DNA of 64,000 bases from CAZQIC01 sp964593555 (GTDB taxonomy: Bacteria > Bacteroidota > Bacteroidia > JAFLBG01). The translations under genes were made by a program, and so were the position numbers. Location of the stretch: NCBI GenBank assembly GCA_964593555.1, contig CAZQIC010000008.1, positions 1 through 64,000 on the forward strand, read 5' to 3'. Shown here one piece after another: positions 1-9,827 of this stretch (positions within the stretch are counted from its first letter, which is position 1; each line of letters starts with the position of its first letter). The notes under the pieces are model-generated. The model was given only the letters and a program-made list of their open reading frames with translations, was not told the origin of the DNA and ran no database searches.

Positions 1-157
1 TGAAATTAAAAGTGAAGTATGCATAATAAACTTAATCGGTATAAACTCTAATATAAGGTAGAAATGTAAATACTCTACAAAAATTATAGAATATATTTCT
101 AATTTCATTAAAAAAAGTTTACATTAGCTTAGCATCGGTTTCCCCAAACAAAATAAA

Positions 158-3100
158 ATGAAGATAAAATCTATACTTTTTGTTTCCTTCTTCTTACTCA
201 CAATCAGCATTTTTTCTCAACCTGTAATTACCCCTATTTCAAATAAATGCTGGAACTCAAACGGGCAATTGCTTTCGGCTCTTCCTGGCGGAGGGACTTT
301 TAGCGGACCGGGTGTATATGGCACTTATTTTTACCCGAGTTCTGCGGGTATCGGAACACATACAATAACTTATACAAACGGAGGTCAGGTTGCAACAACA
401 ACTGTAACAGTAAACCCTGCTCCAGATGCTCTTATATCCATAGACTATACCTATTGTAGTGACACAAGTCATATGCCCCCTTATAACTATCAGAATTATG
501 CCTGTTACAGAAATGACTGGTGGGACGTTAATCAGGGCACATGGGGCTATGGACCTGTAAATGTTTGTGAGAGCGCTATTAACACATACTCTGTTGCCGG
601 CACATCCGGGAACACTTATACATGGACAATAGTAGGTGGTAATATTACATCCGGACAAGGATCTGCAAACGCAACGGTTACCTGGGGTGCGCCAGCAGTT
701 GGACAAATAAAAGTTGTTGTCAGAAATGCGTTTGGCTGCGTAGACTCTTCTCTAGTTTGTGTTTCCATAAAAAAGAAACCCACCGCAAATTTTACGGCAA
801 GCAATGTTTGTCTTGGTATAGCGACACAGTTTACAAATTTATCTACTGGCGCCATTAGATATTACTGGAGATTTGGCGATGGAACAACTTCAACCCAAGC
901 TAATCCCGCACATATTTATCCTGCAGGAGGTAATTATACTGCAACTTTAACCGCTATCAACGAATGTGGTTGTGAAGACACATACACACAAACTGTTAAT
1001 GTCAATAATTTACCGGGAGCAAAAATAATTTGTCCTTCTACTATTTGTCATGGCGATACCGTAACTTATTATACCGACGCAAATTGCGGTACATATGCTT
1101 GGTCCACCGCCGGGGGTGCAATTGTAACCGGACAAGGGACAAACAGGATCTTGATCAAATGGGGTAACGGCCCATCTGGCACAATAACATTAAACACCTC
1201 AGGCTGTAATCCTACGCATTGTAATATGCCAACAACGGTTACAATTCCAATTATACAACCCAATCCGGTAATCGTTGGGCCAACTGTTGTTTGCGAGTTT
1301 GATATTGAGAATTATACTTTACCATCATGGCCTGGAGCAATTTACAACTGGAGCATTGTTCCTCCGGGAGCCGGTAATATTACAGGTGGGCAAGGATCTA
1401 ACACTGCCGAAGTTCAATGGTTAAACGGAGCTGCGTATCCGAATGCGCAATTGGTTGCGACTGTTGGCAGCCCTTTTATTGGATGCCAGGTAAATGCAGC
1501 ACTTAATGTGCAGATAAAACCTTATTTCAGTGTAAACGGAACTAATTCTGTATGTAAAGGCACAACAACATATTTATCGGCCACCCCCGGAAATAGTTTT
1601 AACTGGATAATTTCAGGTGCTGGAAATGTTGTTAGCTCCGGACAAGGAACAGGCGTTGCGGGCATTACATGGGCAGCTCCGGCAGGCACATATACTTTAA
1701 CTGTTACTCCGGCTGTCCCGGCAAATTATTGTAATAGTATCGTGACAAAAGTTTTTTACGTTCGTGATGTTAATCCATTGGATTCTATAATGGGAAATCC
1801 ATATATCTGTCCTGGCTCAACATATTATTATTATGGATACATCAACCCATACATTGGAGGAACATATAATTGGAGTGTAACCAATGGTACTTTATCTGCC
1901 ACTACCGGCTGGGGTGTTAGTGTTACATGGGGTGCTACCGGCCCATACTCTTTAACAGTAACACAAAGTTTCCAGGGCTGTACCTCCGGACCTAAAACAC
2001 TTACCGTACATAATATTACTGTTGTTCCTCCTGTGATCACGGGATCTATAACCACTTGTGCAGGTAATAATCAAACTTTTGTTTACAGCGTACCTTACCT
2101 TACGTCAAACAGTGGTGGTGGTGTTAGTTATGGCTGGTCAATTAGTCCTGCATCCGCCGGAAATATAATATACGGATGGAATACGAACTCTATAGGTGTT
2201 CGCTACAATACGGGGGCGGTAGGAACTGCTACAGTTAATCTTGCTATTAATGTTTGCGCAAGTGTGGTAAACGTTAAATTGCCAATAACAATACTTCCTT
2301 CGCCTAACCCTGGTATTCTTACTCAAACTTATTTGTGTCCCGATTCTTTTGTTATGCTTACTTCGAATGCCGTATGGCCAGCATATTTATGGTCGGCCGG
2401 GGGTACGAATGCCGCAAATTCAACAATAAAAATAAAAACATCCGGGTCATATGCACTTACTGTTACAGCTCCAAATGGATGTACTGCCACCACGTGGAAG
2501 TATGTTCCTATGGAGAGAAAGCCCGTTGCAACAATAACAACCGACAGGTTTAGATTATTTTGCATAGGCACACCAATTAATATTATTTTAAATGTTCCGG
2601 CAGGTCAGGGATATAGTTTTCAATGGTATAGAAACGGGACCTCAACCGGAATAACTACAAGTACTTTGTTAGCTGTAGCAACTGGAACGTATACAGCTAT
2701 AACTACTAACCCTTGGGGCTGCACAAACTCTTCTGTACTTTCTGTTGATACTGTGCGGTGCGGTGCAGGTGGTGGACCTGGCGGTGGACCATTCCCGGGC
2801 GGAGGACCTCCAGGTGCAGGTGCAGGTGCGGGCGGCGCAGGCGGTGCAGGTGGTGGTGCCGGCGGTGGTGCAGGTGGATCTGGATTTATGGGTAAACAAC
2901 CTGGCGGCAATGGAGGTTCGGGATTAAATACTTTATCTGGTGGTATTAGTGGTGTTCAAATGCCCTCACTTTTAAGTGCGCAACAAATTTGTTCAAGATT
3001 TGTAAAATTCACCGATCAATCTCCTCCATCTCCTGTTGAATGGTATTGGAATTTTGGTGACCCTGGCAGCGGCCTTTTGGATACATCTAATGCGACAAAT

Positions 3101-6100
3101 CCATTACACACCTACCCTGCTGCAGGATATTACCTGGTAACATTATGGGCAAAATATCCTCCTCAAATGTGGGTTTGGGATACACTTCAAATTGTTATAC
3201 CCGCTTGGCCTCATTTCGACTGGAGTGTAAATTGTCCAAGCAACGTAACATTCTATGATCTTTCAACTCATGCTCCTGGTTATCCGATTACTTCATGGAA
3301 CTGGGCATTTGGAGATGGTGGTACTTCCTCCGCTCAAAATCCAAATCACAGTTATGCTGCAGGAGGAGTTTATTCTGTTACATTGACAATTACAGCAGGT
3401 AGCTGTACCGTTCGCAGGTACTACAATGTTAATGTTCCCAATACCCCTACATCTAATTTTTCGTTTCCTATTGTCTCATGCGCCGGAACACCCACTCAAT
3501 TTACCGACCTTTCAGTAGGAGGAGGCTCTCCTCTTATCCAGTGGTGGTGGACATTTGGGGATGGTGCAACATCTAATCTTCAGAATCCGCTGCGAACATA
3601 TGCCCCGGGTACTTATACCGTCTCACTCTGGGTACAAAACGGAAATGGCTGTACGGCTATAAGTTCACAATCATTAACAATAGCTAATCCAACAGGCACT
3701 GGAACGATTACGGCCAATCAACCAATAAATGGAAGTGGACAAATAACTTTTTGTGAAGGAGATTCCGTAACACTTACGTCTCCATTAGCCACCACATATG
3801 CATGGTCTACAGGAGCAACTACACAATCTATAACAGTGAAAACCGCAGCAACTTATGCTGTTAACACATATAGTGTTGGACTTTGTCAGTTTGCTACAGC
3901 GCCTGTTGTTGTTATTGTGCGGCCACTGCCAAAATTTGACTGGTATTATCCTAATCCAAAAATGTGTGCGGGAGGAAGTTCGTGGATGTGGGCATGGAAC
4001 GTTACCGGAAATCCTGCTTATCAATGGTACAATTCATCTGGTGCAATAACTGGTGCTCCCGGAACATACTCCTATTTTAATGCAACCTCAACAGGAACAT
4101 ATACTTTAGTTACAACGCTAAATGGCTGTGTCTATACCAAGAGTATAAATGTTGTGCCTGTTCCATCACCGGTTGTAACGATAAATGGTCCTAAGGACTT
4201 GTGTCCTGGTGAAGTTTCCACGCTCACAGCATCTGTAGTAAGCGGAACCCAGCCTATGTCCTATTATTGGTGGGCAGGGCAAACGGCTTCAACTATTCGC
4301 GTTACCGCTCAAGGACAATATGGAGTTAGTGTAGTAGATAGTAATGGATGTTGGACATCAGATAATACGGATATCTATACTCACCCTGGACCTGATTTAA
4401 GTTCGTTCCCTGTTGGTTGTTATACACGCTGTGTTTCTGAAACAGTTTATGGTCCTCCGGGCTATTCAACTTATACTTGGTTATACAATGGGGCTTTATT
4501 CGCAAACACTCAAAATATAACAACCACCCAAAGTGGCCAGTATAATTTGGCCCTTACAACTGGATTTGGCTGTACTGATACATCCGGTGATCTGTTTCTA
4601 AATATTGTTCCTAATCCTGTGGCTAATGCGGGACTAAACAAAGCAATTTGTCCTGGTGATAGTACAAGACTTAATGGTACAGGAACAAATCCTGTTGCCA
4701 CCGTAAACGTATTCCAGTGGACTCCTTCAGGATCCTTAAGTAGCGGAACAGTTGCCAACCCAATAGCAACACCTCCATCTACAATGGGATATGAATTAGA
4801 AGTTGTTGATATGAACGGTTGCAGAGATAAAGACACTGTTGAAATAACCGTGTATTGCAATCTTCCAATCATAACAGCCACAGGCGACTCTATTTGTAAA
4901 GGAAGTTGTGCGGATGTAAGTGCTGCCGTTAATCCAGGTACTGGAACACCGCCTTTTAACTTTTTATGGAGTACAGGGCAAACAGGAGAGGGACCTCATA
5001 GTTTATGTCCTACAATAACTACTACTTATTCTGTTATAGTTACTGACTCAATGGGATTTGTTGCTGCAGATTCTGTCACCATATTTGTTCATCCAATAAT
5101 GACATTGCAGATGTCTTCAAAAGATGCATTATGTAATGGGGCTGATAACGGCTCTGCAAATGTTGTTGTATCCGGAGGAACGCCCGGCTTTACATATTCA
5201 TGGTCACCGGTAACTTCAACAACAGATAGTACCGGAAGAGTATTGGCTCCAGGAACATATTCTGTTTTAGTTACAGATGCAAATGGTTGTACAATAACTG
5301 ACACCATTAGTGTTTCTGAACCGCCTATACTCGTATCATCAGCAATTGCGGTTGGGGCACGATGCCAGACAAATAACGGATCTGCCACTGCAAATGCAGT
5401 TGGAGGTACTGCACCTTATACTTATTATTGGTCGAATGGTGTTGCCGCTTCAGGTAATCCTAATTTAGTTAGCGGTCCTTATTCTGTAACCGTAACCGAC
5501 GCAAATGGATGTACTGATTCCAGCTCTGTATTTATCACAGATACTCCGCTTCCTGTTGCAAGCTTTACAGAAGATGACACAGTTGGTTGTACACCATTAT
5601 GTGTTACTTTCACAAATACTGCAACCGGAACACTTGCTGCATGGACTTTTGGCGGTCTGTCTGTTGGAACAGGCAGCCCTATAACACATTGCTTTACAAC
5701 ACCCGGACAATATTCAGTTTCATTAATTGTAACTGATAGTAATGGCTGTACTGCGACACTTACAAAAACAAATTACATTACAGTACACCCGGTTCCAACG
5801 GCCAGCTTTACTGCACAGCCACAGCCCGCTACTATATTAAATCCTTTGGTTGGGTTTACTAACTTAAGTTCAGGAGGAACTATTTACACTTGGAACTTTG
5901 GCGATAACTCTGGAAGTACAGATGTAAACCCTTCGCACAAATACGAAGTTATAGGGCAATACACGGTAAGCCTGATCGTAGAAAATGATTTTGGATGTAA
6001 AGATACCTTTGTTCAGGTAATCATTATAGATCCTGATTATATCATCTATTTCCCTAATGCCTTCACGCCAGGAAATGACGACAATAACAATAATACCTTT

Positions 6101-6322
6101 ATCCCAAAAATGGAAGGGGCCGATAAGTTTGAAATGTGGATATACGATCGTTGGGGCAACCAAATCTTTAACGGAACAAGTCAGTTAGTTGGTTGGGATG
6201 GAAGGGTACAAGGAAAAGGAAATGCAATTGCGCAACAAGATGTTTATGTATGGGTAGTGAAAGTAATAGACGTATTGGGTGTAAAACACAAATACACAGG
6301 CCACGTTACTTTGGTGCGATAA
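158..6322 (+). CDS. Giant secreted PKD/SprB-repeat protein with type B T9SS sorting domain
   Basis: Secreted, probably surface-attached adhesin-like protein of 2054 aa. A signal peptide (about residues 1-21, ending in SIFSQ) is followed by many Ig/PKD-like beta modules. Clear PKD repeats with WxFGDG-type cores lie near residues 205-285, 945-1000, 1020-1080, 1098-1160 and 1879-1949, and SprB-like repeats (SGGTPGFTYSW, DANGCT) near 1650-1790. A low-complexity Gly/Ala/Pro stretch sits near 865-922. The last ~95 residues (YFPNAFTPGNDD, YDRWGNQIF, GWDG) are a gliding-motility-associated, CHU_C-type domain, the signal for export by the type IX system and surface anchoring. The ATG follows a short AT-rich leader without a clear Shine-Dalgarno site. 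The gene stands alone and is closed by a hairpin terminator. The ligand cannot be read from the sequence. Confidence 0.93.
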   Translation: MKIKSILFVSFFLLTISIFSQPVITPISNKCWNSNGQLLSALPGGGTFSGPGVYGTYFYPSSAGIGTHTITYTNGGQVATTTVTVNPAPDALISIDYTYCSDTSHMPPYNYQNYACYRNDWWDVNQGTWGYGPVNVCESAINTYSVAGTSGNTYTWTIVGGNITSGQGSANATVTWGAPAVGQIKVVVRNAFGCVDSSLVCVSIKKKPTANFTASNVCLGIATQFTNLSTGAIRYYWRFGDGTTSTQANPAHIYPAGGNYTATLTAINECGCEDTYTQTVNVNNLPGAKIICPSTICHGDTVTYYTDANCGTYAWSTAGGAIVTGQGTNRILIKWGNGPSGTITLNTSGCNPTHCNMPTTVTIPIIQPNPVIVGPTVVCEFDIENYTLPSWPGAIYNWSIVPPGAGNITGGQGSNTAEVQWLNGAAYPNAQLVATVGSPFIGCQVNAALNVQIKPYFSVNGTNSVCKGTTTYLSATPGNSFNWIISGAGNVVSSGQGTGVAGITWAAPAGTYTLTVTPAVPANYCNSIVTKVFYVRDVNPLDSIMGNPYICPGSTYYYYGYINPYIGGTYNWSVTNGTLSATTGWGVSVTWGATGPYSLTVTQSFQGCTSGPKTLTVHNITVVPPVITGSITTCAGNNQTFVYSVPYLTSNSGGGVSYGWSISPASAGNIIYGWNTNSIGVRYNTGAVGTATVNLAINVCASVVNVKLPITILPSPNPGILTQTYLCPDSFVMLTSNAVWPAYLWSAGGTNAANSTIKIKTSGSYALTVTAPNGCTATTWKYVPMERKPVATITTDRFRLFCIGTPINIILNVPAGQGYSFQWYRNGTSTGITTSTLLAVATGTYTAITTNPWGCTNSSVLSVDTVRCGAGGGPGGGPFPGGGPPGAGAGAGGAGGAGGGAGGGAGGSGFMGKQPGGNGGSGLNTLSGGISGVQMPSLLSAQQICSRFVKFTDQSPPSPVEWYWNFGDPGSGLLDTSNATNPLHTYPAAGYYLVTLWAKYPPQMWVWDTLQIVIPAWPHFDWSVNCPSNVTFYDLSTHAPGYPITSWNWAFGDGGTSSAQNPNHSYAAGGVYSVTLTITAGSCTVRRYYNVNVPNTPTSNFSFPIVSCAGTPTQFTDLSVGGGSPLIQWWWTFGDGATSNLQNPLRTYAPGTYTVSLWVQNGNGCTAISSQSLTIANPTGTGTITANQPINGSGQITFCEGDSVTLTSPLATTYAWSTGATTQSITVKTAATYAVNTYSVGLCQFATAPVVVIVRPLPKFDWYYPNPKMCAGGSSWMWAWNVTGNPAYQWYNSSGAITGAPGTYSYFNATSTGTYTLVTTLNGCVYTKSINVVPVPSPVVTINGPKDLCPGEVSTLTASVVSGTQPMSYYWWAGQTASTIRVTAQGQYGVSVVDSNGCWTSDNTDIYTHPGPDLSSFPVGCYTRCVSETVYGPPGYSTYTWLYNGALFANTQNITTTQSGQYNLALTTGFGCTDTSGDLFLNIVPNPVANAGLNKAICPGDSTRLNGTGTNPVATVNVFQWTPSGSLSSGTVANPIATPPSTMGYELEVVDMNGCRDKDTVEITVYCNLPIITATGDSICKGSCADVSAAVNPGTGTPPFNFLWSTGQTGEGPHSLCPTITTTYSVIVTDSMGFVAADSVTIFVHPIMTLQMSSKDALCNGADNGSANVVVSGGTPGFTYSWSPVTSTTDSTGRVLAPGTYSVLVTDANGCTITDTISVSEPPILVSSAIAVGARCQTNNGSATANAVGGTAPYTYYWSNGVAASGNPNLVSGPYSVTVTDANGCTDSSSVFITDTPLPVASFTEDDTVGCTPLCVTFTNTATGTLAAWTFGGLSVGTGSPITHCFTTPGQYSVSLIVTDSNGCTATLTKTNYITVHPVPTASFTAQPQPATILNPLVGFTNLSSGGTIYTWNFGDNSGSTDVNPSHKYEVIGQYTVSLIVENDFGCKDTFVQVIIIDPDYIIYFPNAFTPGNDDNNNNTFIPKMEGADKFEMWIYDRWGNQIFNGTSQLVGWDGRVQGKGNAIAQQDVYVWVVKVIDVLGVKHKYTGHVTLVR

Positions 6323-6348
6323 CAACCAACCAGACTTAAAAATTTTAA

Positions 6349-6380
6349 AGGCGGATCTCAAAAATCCGCCTTTTTTTTTC
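6349..6380 (+). terminator. Rho-independent terminator of the 2054-aa protein gene
   Basis: An 8-bp perfect stem (AGGCGGAT / ATCCGCCT) with a 7-nt loop is followed by a run of nine T, starting 27 bp after the stop codon. Confidence 0.9.
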
Positions 6381-6492
6381 TTCTAAGGACGGAAGCGGAC
6401 AGTGTAAATCTTCGGATAATCACCTTACCCCGATCAAGTACTGTAATTCCTATATCCTTATCACTTCTAAAATGAGTTTCGTCATTAATTTA

Positions 6493-6500
6493 TATATTTG
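6493..6500 (+). promoter_or_regulatory. Possible Bacteroidota -7 element upstream of yifB
   Basis: TATATTTG matches the Bacteroidota TAnnTTTG -7 consensus. A good TTG -33 box at 19-21 bp is not seen, so this is a candidate only. Transcription would start near 6507, upstream of both possible TTG starts of yifB. Confidence 0.35.
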
Positions 6501-6593
6501 ATTACGTTTTGTAACTAATAATCTAAAGCTTTTATCTTGAATACTGCATCTGAAAGAACAATAAAAAATATTTCAAAAGAGTTTAAATCGGGT

Positions 6594-8129
6594 TTGGTAA
6601 AAACCTTTGGCAGCGCTGTATATGGTATCAACGCCACTACGGTAACAGTTGAAGTAAATATTTCGCAAGGAGTAAATTTTTTTCTTGTGGGCCTGCCCGA
6701 TAGTGCCGTTAAAGAAAGTCAGCAACGTATTGATGCCGCATTAAAAAATAATGGATTTAAAATTCCCGGCAAAAGTATTGTAGTGAATATGGCACCGGCC
6801 GATATAAGAAAAGAAGGATCGGCATATGATTTAACAATTGCAGTTGGAATACTTGCTGCATCGGAGCAAATAAAAAGCGAGGGGATTGGCAACTATATCA
6901 TTATGGGCGAGTTGGCTCTTGATGGTGAAGTGCGCGGAATTAAGGGCGTGCTTCCAATTGCGATACAGGCACACAAAGAAGGCTTTAAAGGAATTATTTT
7001 ACCCAAAGCAAATGCCAACGAAGCAGCGATAGTCAGTGGACTGGATGTTTATGGTGTAGAAAGCATAAAAGAAGTGATCGATTTTTTTAACGGTGATATT
7101 ACTCTCGAGAAAACAATTGTAAATATTGAAAAAGATTTTTACGACAGATTAAAATTTTCCGATGTTGATTTTTCCGATGTAAAAGGACAAGAAAATATTA
7201 AACGCGCATTGGAAATTGCAGCGGCAGGCGGACATAATGTAATTTTGATCGGTCCTCCAGGTGCTGGCAAAACAATGCTGGCAAAAAGGCTTCCAACCAT
7301 ATTACCTCCATTGTCATTAGAGGAAGCACTTGAAACAACCAAGATACATTCTGTTGCGGGCAAAACCGGAAAAAATGTTGGACTTGTTACTGCGCGACCG
7401 TTTCGTTCGCCTCACCATACAATCAGTGATGTGGCACTTGTGGGCGGAGGCGGCGTACCGCAGCCTGGAGAAATATCATTGGCGCATAATGGGGTTTTGT
7501 TTTTAGACGAGTTGCCCGAATTCAAAAGAACCGTTTTAGAAGTAATGCGACAACCGCTGGAAGATAGAATAGTTACAGTTTCCCGGGCAAAATTTTCGGT
7601 AGAATATCCTGCAAGCTTTATGTTGATATCTTCCATGAACCCATGCCCTTGCGGCTATTACAATCACCCAGAAAAAGAATGCGTTTGCGCACCGGGTATC
7701 GTACAAAAATATCTTAATAAAATTTCCGGCCCCCTACTCGACCGGATAGATATACATATTGAAGTAACCCCTGTTTCGTTTAACGAACTCTCTGCTGAAA
7801 GAACTTCCGAAAAAAGCGACAGTATTCGGGAAAGAGTTATTAAAGCGAGACAAATACAACAGGAGCGCTACAAGAACAATGAAGGCGTTTACAGCAACGC
7901 CCAAATGAATTCGCAGCAATTAAGAAAACTTTGTCAGATTAATGAAGCAGGAACTCAACTTTTAAAAACTGCAATGGATAGATTAAAACTTTCTGCTCGT
8001 GCCTATGATCGCATTTTAAAAGTAGCCAGGACCATTGCTGATATGGATTCATCGGAATCCATTGAAACAAATCATTTAGCGGAAGCAATACAATATAGAA
8101 GCCTTGACAGAGAAGGCTGGGCAGGGTGA
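6594..8129 (+). CDS. yifB: YifB/ComM family magnesium-chelatase-like AAA+ ATPase
   Basis: AAA+ ATPase of the YifB/ComM family. In competent bacteria ComM is a helicase that promotes branch migration during integration of transformed DNA. An N-terminal ChlI/Lon-like domain (TFGSAVYGINATTVTVEV onward) is followed by Walker A (GPPGAGKT), Walker B (VLFLDELPEF) and the C-terminal Mg-chelatase domain (LSARAYDRILKVARTIADM). The frame is open from TTG 6537 with no ATG. I chose TTG 6594 because family members start at this conserved (M)VKTFGSAVYG, which gives 511 aa, the usual length. TTG 6537 would add 19 unconserved residues. A decayed partial second copy lies at 9361-9639. Confidence 0.93.
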   Translation: MVKTFGSAVYGINATTVTVEVNISQGVNFFLVGLPDSAVKESQQRIDAALKNNGFKIPGKSIVVNMAPADIRKEGSAYDLTIAVGILAASEQIKSEGIGNYIIMGELALDGEVRGIKGVLPIAIQAHKEGFKGIILPKANANEAAIVSGLDVYGVESIKEVIDFFNGDITLEKTIVNIEKDFYDRLKFSDVDFSDVKGQENIKRALEIAAAGGHNVILIGPPGAGKTMLAKRLPTILPPLSLEEALETTKIHSVAGKTGKNVGLVTARPFRSPHHTISDVALVGGGGVPQPGEISLAHNGVLFLDELPEFKRTVLEVMRQPLEDRIVTVSRAKFSVEYPASFMLISSMNPCPCGYYNHPEKECVCAPGIVQKYLNKISGPLLDRIDIHIEVTPVSFNELSAERTSEKSDSIRERVIKARQIQQERYKNNEGVYSNAQMNSQQLRKLCQINEAGTQLLKTAMDRLKLSARAYDRILKVARTIADMDSSESIETNHLAEAIQYRSLDREGWAG

Positions 8130-8174
8130 GGATCGATTGTTAGCAATTTATTGTTTAATTCAGAAATGCAATTA

Positions 8175-8621
8175 CTAAAACTTAGACTTCTCAATGCGTG
8201 AGCAAAATTTTGCCACCGATTCCCAGTTTGAAAAATAAGATTCCCGAAGAGAGAATTCATTGTTTTTCAAATTCATCCGGAATTCTCCAACAACATTAGA
8301 AGTGGAACAATCAGTTAGTAAAATATATCCTTCAAACGTACCTGATTTTTCAAATACAGCATTTTCTTTATTATAATAATCCGCATTATATTTATAGTTA
8401 ATATGGTTATAACACTTCGTCATAAAGAACCCGGGGTCCTTCTTTTTTAAAGATTCTTCTATAGAATAAATGATTTGCTTTTGAACAATTGAATCTGCTT
8501 CCTTTTTATTTATTACTTCGGGTTGCTCTGGAAAGAAATTGAGTAAATCCCCAAAGTTGTTTTTAGAAGTAAATGCTAAAATCCCAACTATAGAAAGTAT
8601 CAGAAAGCTTTTTGATGCCAT
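8175..8621 (-). CDS. Hypothetical protein with N-terminal signal anchor
   Basis: A 148-aa protein that I do not recognise. It opens with a hydrophobic signal peptide or anchor (ASKSFLILSIVGILAFTS) followed by a soluble charged domain, with cysteines in the motifs KCYNH, TDCST and KFCSR, so it is probably exported or membrane-tethered. It starts 9 bp after the stop of the upstream DUF2306 gene on the same strand, so the two probably form an operon. Its 3' end faces yifB convergently. Confidence 0.7.
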   Translation of the reverse strand: MASKSFLILSIVGILAFTSKNNFGDLLNFFPEQPEVINKKEADSIVQKQIIYSIEESLKKKDPGFFMTKCYNHINYKYNADYYNKENAVFEKSGTFEGYILLTDCSTSNVVGEFRMNLKNNEFSLRESYFSNWESVAKFCSRIEKSKF

Positions 8622-8630
8622 CTGTCAAAT

Positions 8631-9281
8631 TTAAAGAATTTTCCGAACATTTCTGGTTGTATAAATTACAATAATCTCACCAATAATTATATTTATAATC
8701 CAGGAAGCATAAGAAGTTATAATAAAATTTGTTTGTTCTCCTATTCCTAAATACCAGGCTCCAAGGGGCGTTAATAAACGTAATGTTACACCCGAAAGGG
8801 TCATGCAATAACTTCTGATCATCCATCTGTAATGCCCTTCAATATCATTCTGTATAATTTTCTGTAAGGCAATGTAAGTGGGAATCATCCAGGCAAAGCT
8901 CATTAGGATAAACCCGAGACTAGCCCAAGGTCCTCCTTCTGCAAAAAAGGCAAGGTAAAATCCGGTGGGACCGGTTAAGTAAAGAATAGACACAATATAA
9001 ATCTTACCCATCATTTTGTGGGTGCGTGAATGAACATCAATTAACCTATTAAAAAAAAGCGGTAATCCACTAAGAATACAAATCGCGCCAAAAAACAAAT
9101 GAACATAAAAACAAATAAGCCAAATTTTATTCGATAACAGTCGTTGTTTAGTACGCAGAAAATGATAATCCGTTTCGAAATTAAAGTATGAAAGAGCTAT
9201 TCCCACCAAGCATAATGAAAGAAATACAACGATTAGCCAGAAAATATACTGAACAACCTGTTTTAGTTTAGCATGCATCAT
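8631..9281 (-). CDS. DUF2306 family integral membrane protein
   Basis: Predicted multi-pass membrane protein, about 216 aa, with around six to seven hydrophobic segments. The pattern of a His-Ser-Arg-Thr-His-Lys motif after the second helix and an H(Y)RW motif before a late helix (GHYRWMIRSY) matches the uncharacterised DUF2306 membrane family, in which conserved His and Arg residues face the membrane and could bind a metal or haem (inference). I placed the start at the double Met (MMHAKLKQ). The frame is open 15 codons further to a TTG, but that extension is not membrane-like. It is followed by the 148-aa protein gene after 9 bp. Confidence 0.75.
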   Translation of the reverse strand: MMHAKLKQVVQYIFWLIVVFLSLCLVGIALSYFNFETDYHFLRTKQRLLSNKIWLICFYVHLFFGAICILSGLPLFFNRLIDVHSRTHKMMGKIYIVSILYLTGPTGFYLAFFAEGGPWASLGFILMSFAWMIPTYIALQKIIQNDIEGHYRWMIRSYCMTLSGVTLRLLTPLGAWYLGIGEQTNFIITSYASWIINIIIGEIIVIYTTRNVRKIL

Positions 9282-9360
9282 ATTAAAGATATCTATTTCT
9301 ATCCCAATAAATACTGTCTGAGCCAATCAAGTAATAAACCGATAACGTAACAACGCTGCA

Positions 9361-9639
9361 GATGTGGCGATTGTGGGCGAAGGAGGTGTTCCGCAAGCCG
9401 GAGAAATATCATTGGCGCATAATGGAGTTTTGTTTTTAGATGAGTTACCTGAATTCAAACAGCAATTAAGAAAAATTTGCCAGATCAATGAAGCGGGAAC
9501 TCAACTTTTAAAAACTGCAATGGGCAGGCTAAAACTTTCGGCCCGCGCGTATGATAGAATTTTAAAAGTTGCACTCACAATAGCCGATATGGATTCATCT
9601 GAAAATATTGAAACGAATCATTTAGCAGATCTGAATTAG
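9361..9639 (+). pseudogene. Decayed yifB copy with internal deletion
   Basis: A fragment of a second yifB gene. It is colinear with two separated parts of the intact gene: the Walker B region (DVAIVGEGGVPQAGEISL to DELPEFK) is joined directly in frame to the C-terminal part (QQLRKICQINEAGTQLL to NHLADLN). About 127 codons in between, the N-terminal domain, Walker A and the last ~15 residues are gone. Nucleotide identity to the intact gene is roughly 85-90 % by eye, with mostly synonymous differences, so it derives from a diverged homologue rather than a fresh duplication. The remaining frame could still be translated from a GTG at 9364 (91 aa), but it cannot be a working ATPase. Confidence 0.85.
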
Positions 9640-9827
9640 TCTGATTTCACAATCTCTTTCGAATTAAATTTCAATTAAAAACAAGGGCTTAAATTGATAG
9701 AAAAAGCCATATCCTCCATAACCATTGATTTTACAGGCCTTTCAGAGTATTTAATTGTAACCCCGGAGTTTAAAACACGTTTAACTATAAAGTATGTTAT
9801 ACCAACAAGAAAGGGAGGGCCATAGCC

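Noticed and set aside
2620..2927. Pro-rich and Val/Gln-rich open frames opposite and beside the Gly-rich tract
   Set aside because: They are shadows of the low-complexity Gly codons in the 2054-aa gene; no start signal or domain.
9674..9825. Short open stretch reading LIEKAISSITIDFTGLSEYL, then an unbroken run to TAG
   Set aside because: Looks protein-like but has no ATG/GTG start or domain; could be a remnant, too weak to annotate.
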